Positions 62,825 through 64,000 of a DNA stretch of 64,000 nt are shown piece after piece (positions within the stretch are counted from its first letter, which is position 1; every line of letters begins with the position of its first letter). Where the stretch lies: positions 1 to 64,000 of the forward strand of contig NZ_JAQIVI010000132.1 in assembly GCF_028618695.1 (NCBI RefSeq), written 5' to 3'. The position numbers and the translations under genes were made by a program. This DNA comes from Natrinema soli (lineage in GTDB: Archaea; Halobacteriota; Halobacteria; Halobacteriales; Natrialbaceae). Below the pieces are notes generated by a model that searched no databases, had not been told where the DNA came from, and saw nothing but the letters and a program-made list of their open reading frames with translations.

Positions 62825-64000
62825 CTAGCCGTCGCGTTCGTTGAGGGCCCGTTTGATATCGTCGGCCGTGATGGGAAGGGAGTCGACGCGGACGCCGACG
62901 GCGTCACGGATCGCGTTGCTGAGCGCCGGCGGAACGCCGTTCGTGGGGAGCTCGGCGATCGACTTCGCACCGAACGGCCCGGTCGGTTCGTGCGTTTCGA
63001 CGATAACCGTCTCCATCGGCGGGTGATCGGTCGTTCGTGGCATCCCGTACTGCCGGAAGCCGATCACTTCCGGATTCCCCTCGTCGTCGAATTCCAATCC
63101 GCCGCTGGTGGCGTACTCGAGACTCATGTGCTCTCCTCCCTCGATCTGCCCCTCGACGAGCGCGGGATTGATCGCGACCCCACAGTCGGCGGCAAACGCC
63201 ATTCGGTTTATCTCGTACTCGCCGGTTTCTTCGTTCACGGTCACGTCGACGAACTGGGCGCCGTATGGCGGCGGACTTTCGTCCGTGGAGTGATTGCCCT
63301 TACCGAGGATGTGTTCGCGGTCGTCGTGGCCGTACGTCGCTTCGTACCCGATTTCCTCCAGCGACACGCTGTCGCCGGTCACCTCGCTGTACACCTGCCC
63401 GTCACCCGTCTTCAGGTTCTCGACGGGTTCGTCGAGCATCTTCGCTCCCCAGTGGACGAGCCGTTCCCGCGCGTCCTCGGCCGCTTCCTTCACCGCTTGA
63501 CCGCTGATGTAGGTCGTCGAGGAGGCGTACGCGCCGTAGTCGAACGGCGTCAGGTCGGTGTCCGAGGAGATAACGACGATATCCGTGGGTTCACAGCCCA
63601 GCACCTCCGCGGCGACCTGACTGAACATCGTGTCGGAGCCGGTGCCAGTGTCGACGCCGCCGACCTGGAGATGGAACGAGCCGTCCTCGTTCATCTTCAT
63701 CTGGGCCGCGCCGAGTTCTCGCCCGGCGACGCCGCTGCCCTGGGCGATCATCGCCATTCCGACGCCACGGTGGCGGTGGGGCTCCGCAGGCTGCTCGAGA
63801 TCGTCGTAGCCGATGGCCTCCTTCCCGCGCTCGATGCACTCGCGGAGTCCGCATGACCGTATCTTCCGGTTGAATCTATTGCCGTCTTTCAGAATGGTGA
63901 CGTTCCGGTCGATATCACCCTCGCGAACGGCGTTGCGTTTGCGGAACTCGACCGGATCGAAGTCCAGCCGGCGCGCGACCTCGTCCATATGCGACTCGAC
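62825..64000 (-). CDS. Xanthine-dehydrogenase-family molybdenum-binding subunit (partial)
   Basis: The C-terminal 390 or so residues of a molybdopterin hydroxylase large subunit; the gene continues past the window edge. Visible parts: DEVARRLDFDPVEFRKRN, the Mo-cofactor segment AMIAQGSGVAGRELGAAQMK-like and VGGVDTGTGSDTMFSQVAAE, MAFAADCGVAINPALVEGQ and the catalytic Glu region GPFGAKSIAELP, which is GVGEPP in xanthine dehydrogenase. Ala instead of Gly before the Glu is unusual. It hydroxylates a heterocycle; with the SelD/YqeB/YqeC set it is the likely selenium-dependent target. FAD and FeS subunits are not in view. Confidence 0.9.
   Translation of the reverse strand, partial: VESHMDEVARRLDFDPVEFRKRNAVREGDIDRNVTILKDGNRFNRKIRSCGLRECIERGKEAIGYDDLEQPAEPHRHRGVGMAMIAQGSGVAGRELGAAQMKMNEDGSFHLQVGGVDTGTGSDTMFSQVAAEVLGCEPTDIVVISSDTDLTPFDYGAYASSTTYISGQAVKEAAEDARERLVHWGAKMLDEPVENLKTGDGQVYSEVTGDSVSLEEIGYEATYGHDDREHILGKGNHSTDESPPPYGAQFVDVTVNEETGEYEINRMAFAADCGVAINPALVEGQIEGGEHMSLEYATSGGLEFDDEGNPEVIGFRQYGMPRTTDHPPMETVIVETHEPTGPFGAKSIAELPTNGVPPALSNAIRDAVGVRVDSLPITADDIKRALNERDG

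Overview
This window is from a haloarchaeon (class Halobacteria). The proteins are acidic and rich in Asp, Glu, Val and Thr. Transport and secretion use Tat-type and lipobox signals, there are archaeal S17e-like proteins and leaderless-type promoters (TATA-like box about 25-32 nt before ATG), and the insertion sequences are of haloarchaeal IS6, IS630 and IS5 type. No rRNA, tRNA or CRISPR array was found.

Region 1 (about 1-38,000) is a catabolic island. It carries IclR regulators, an aldehyde dehydrogenase, an Amidohydro_2 enzyme overlapping a Rieske ferredoxin-like protein, a YjiH-type membrane protein, a two-domain VOC dioxygenase, a Baeyer-Villiger type flavin monooxygenase followed by an HSL-type esterase, two family III CoA-transferases, 3-hydroxyacyl-CoA dehydrogenase, crotonases, an acyl-CoA synthetase, a DUF35 plus thiolase-like pair, a TAXI-TRAP transporter, an SDR, an ACAD10/11-like phosphotransferase and a MaoC hydratase. 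Together these suggest uptake and CoA-dependent breakdown of a cyclic or polycyclic ketone or acid: ketone to ester to alcohol and acid, then beta-oxidation or retro-aldol cleavage. The substrate cannot be read from the sequence. From about 32,000 to 37,750 the island is decaying, with remnants of amidohydrolase, acyl-CoA dehydrogenase, two SDRs and a MaoC-N hydratase.

Region 2 (about 38,000-43,200) is a mobile-element scar zone. It holds one intact IS6-family element with a perfect 8-bp target duplication, degenerate IS630 and IS6 copies, a run of five adjacent hairpins, and two divergent S17e-like paralogues on either side of a small unknown gene.

Region 3 (about 43,600-64,000) is a purine and molybdenum-hydroxylase region with a selenium signature. 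It has a nucleobase deaminase, adenine deaminase, AzgA-type and UraA/xanthine-type permeases, an MFS exporter, MoeA, a MobA-like nucleotidyltransferase, YqeC, an XdhC-YqeB fusion, SelD, two TusA-like carriers, a DsrE/DsrF/DsrH-like triad and the start-truncated (window edge) large subunit of a xanthine-dehydrogenase-like enzyme. No selenocysteine machinery is visible. The set matches the 'orphan SelD' labile-selenium molybdenum hydroxylase trait, and here it is physically joined to a sulfur-relay (Tus-like) module. A PhnC/PhnD pair without a permease, RidA and a frameshifted cofC lie in between.
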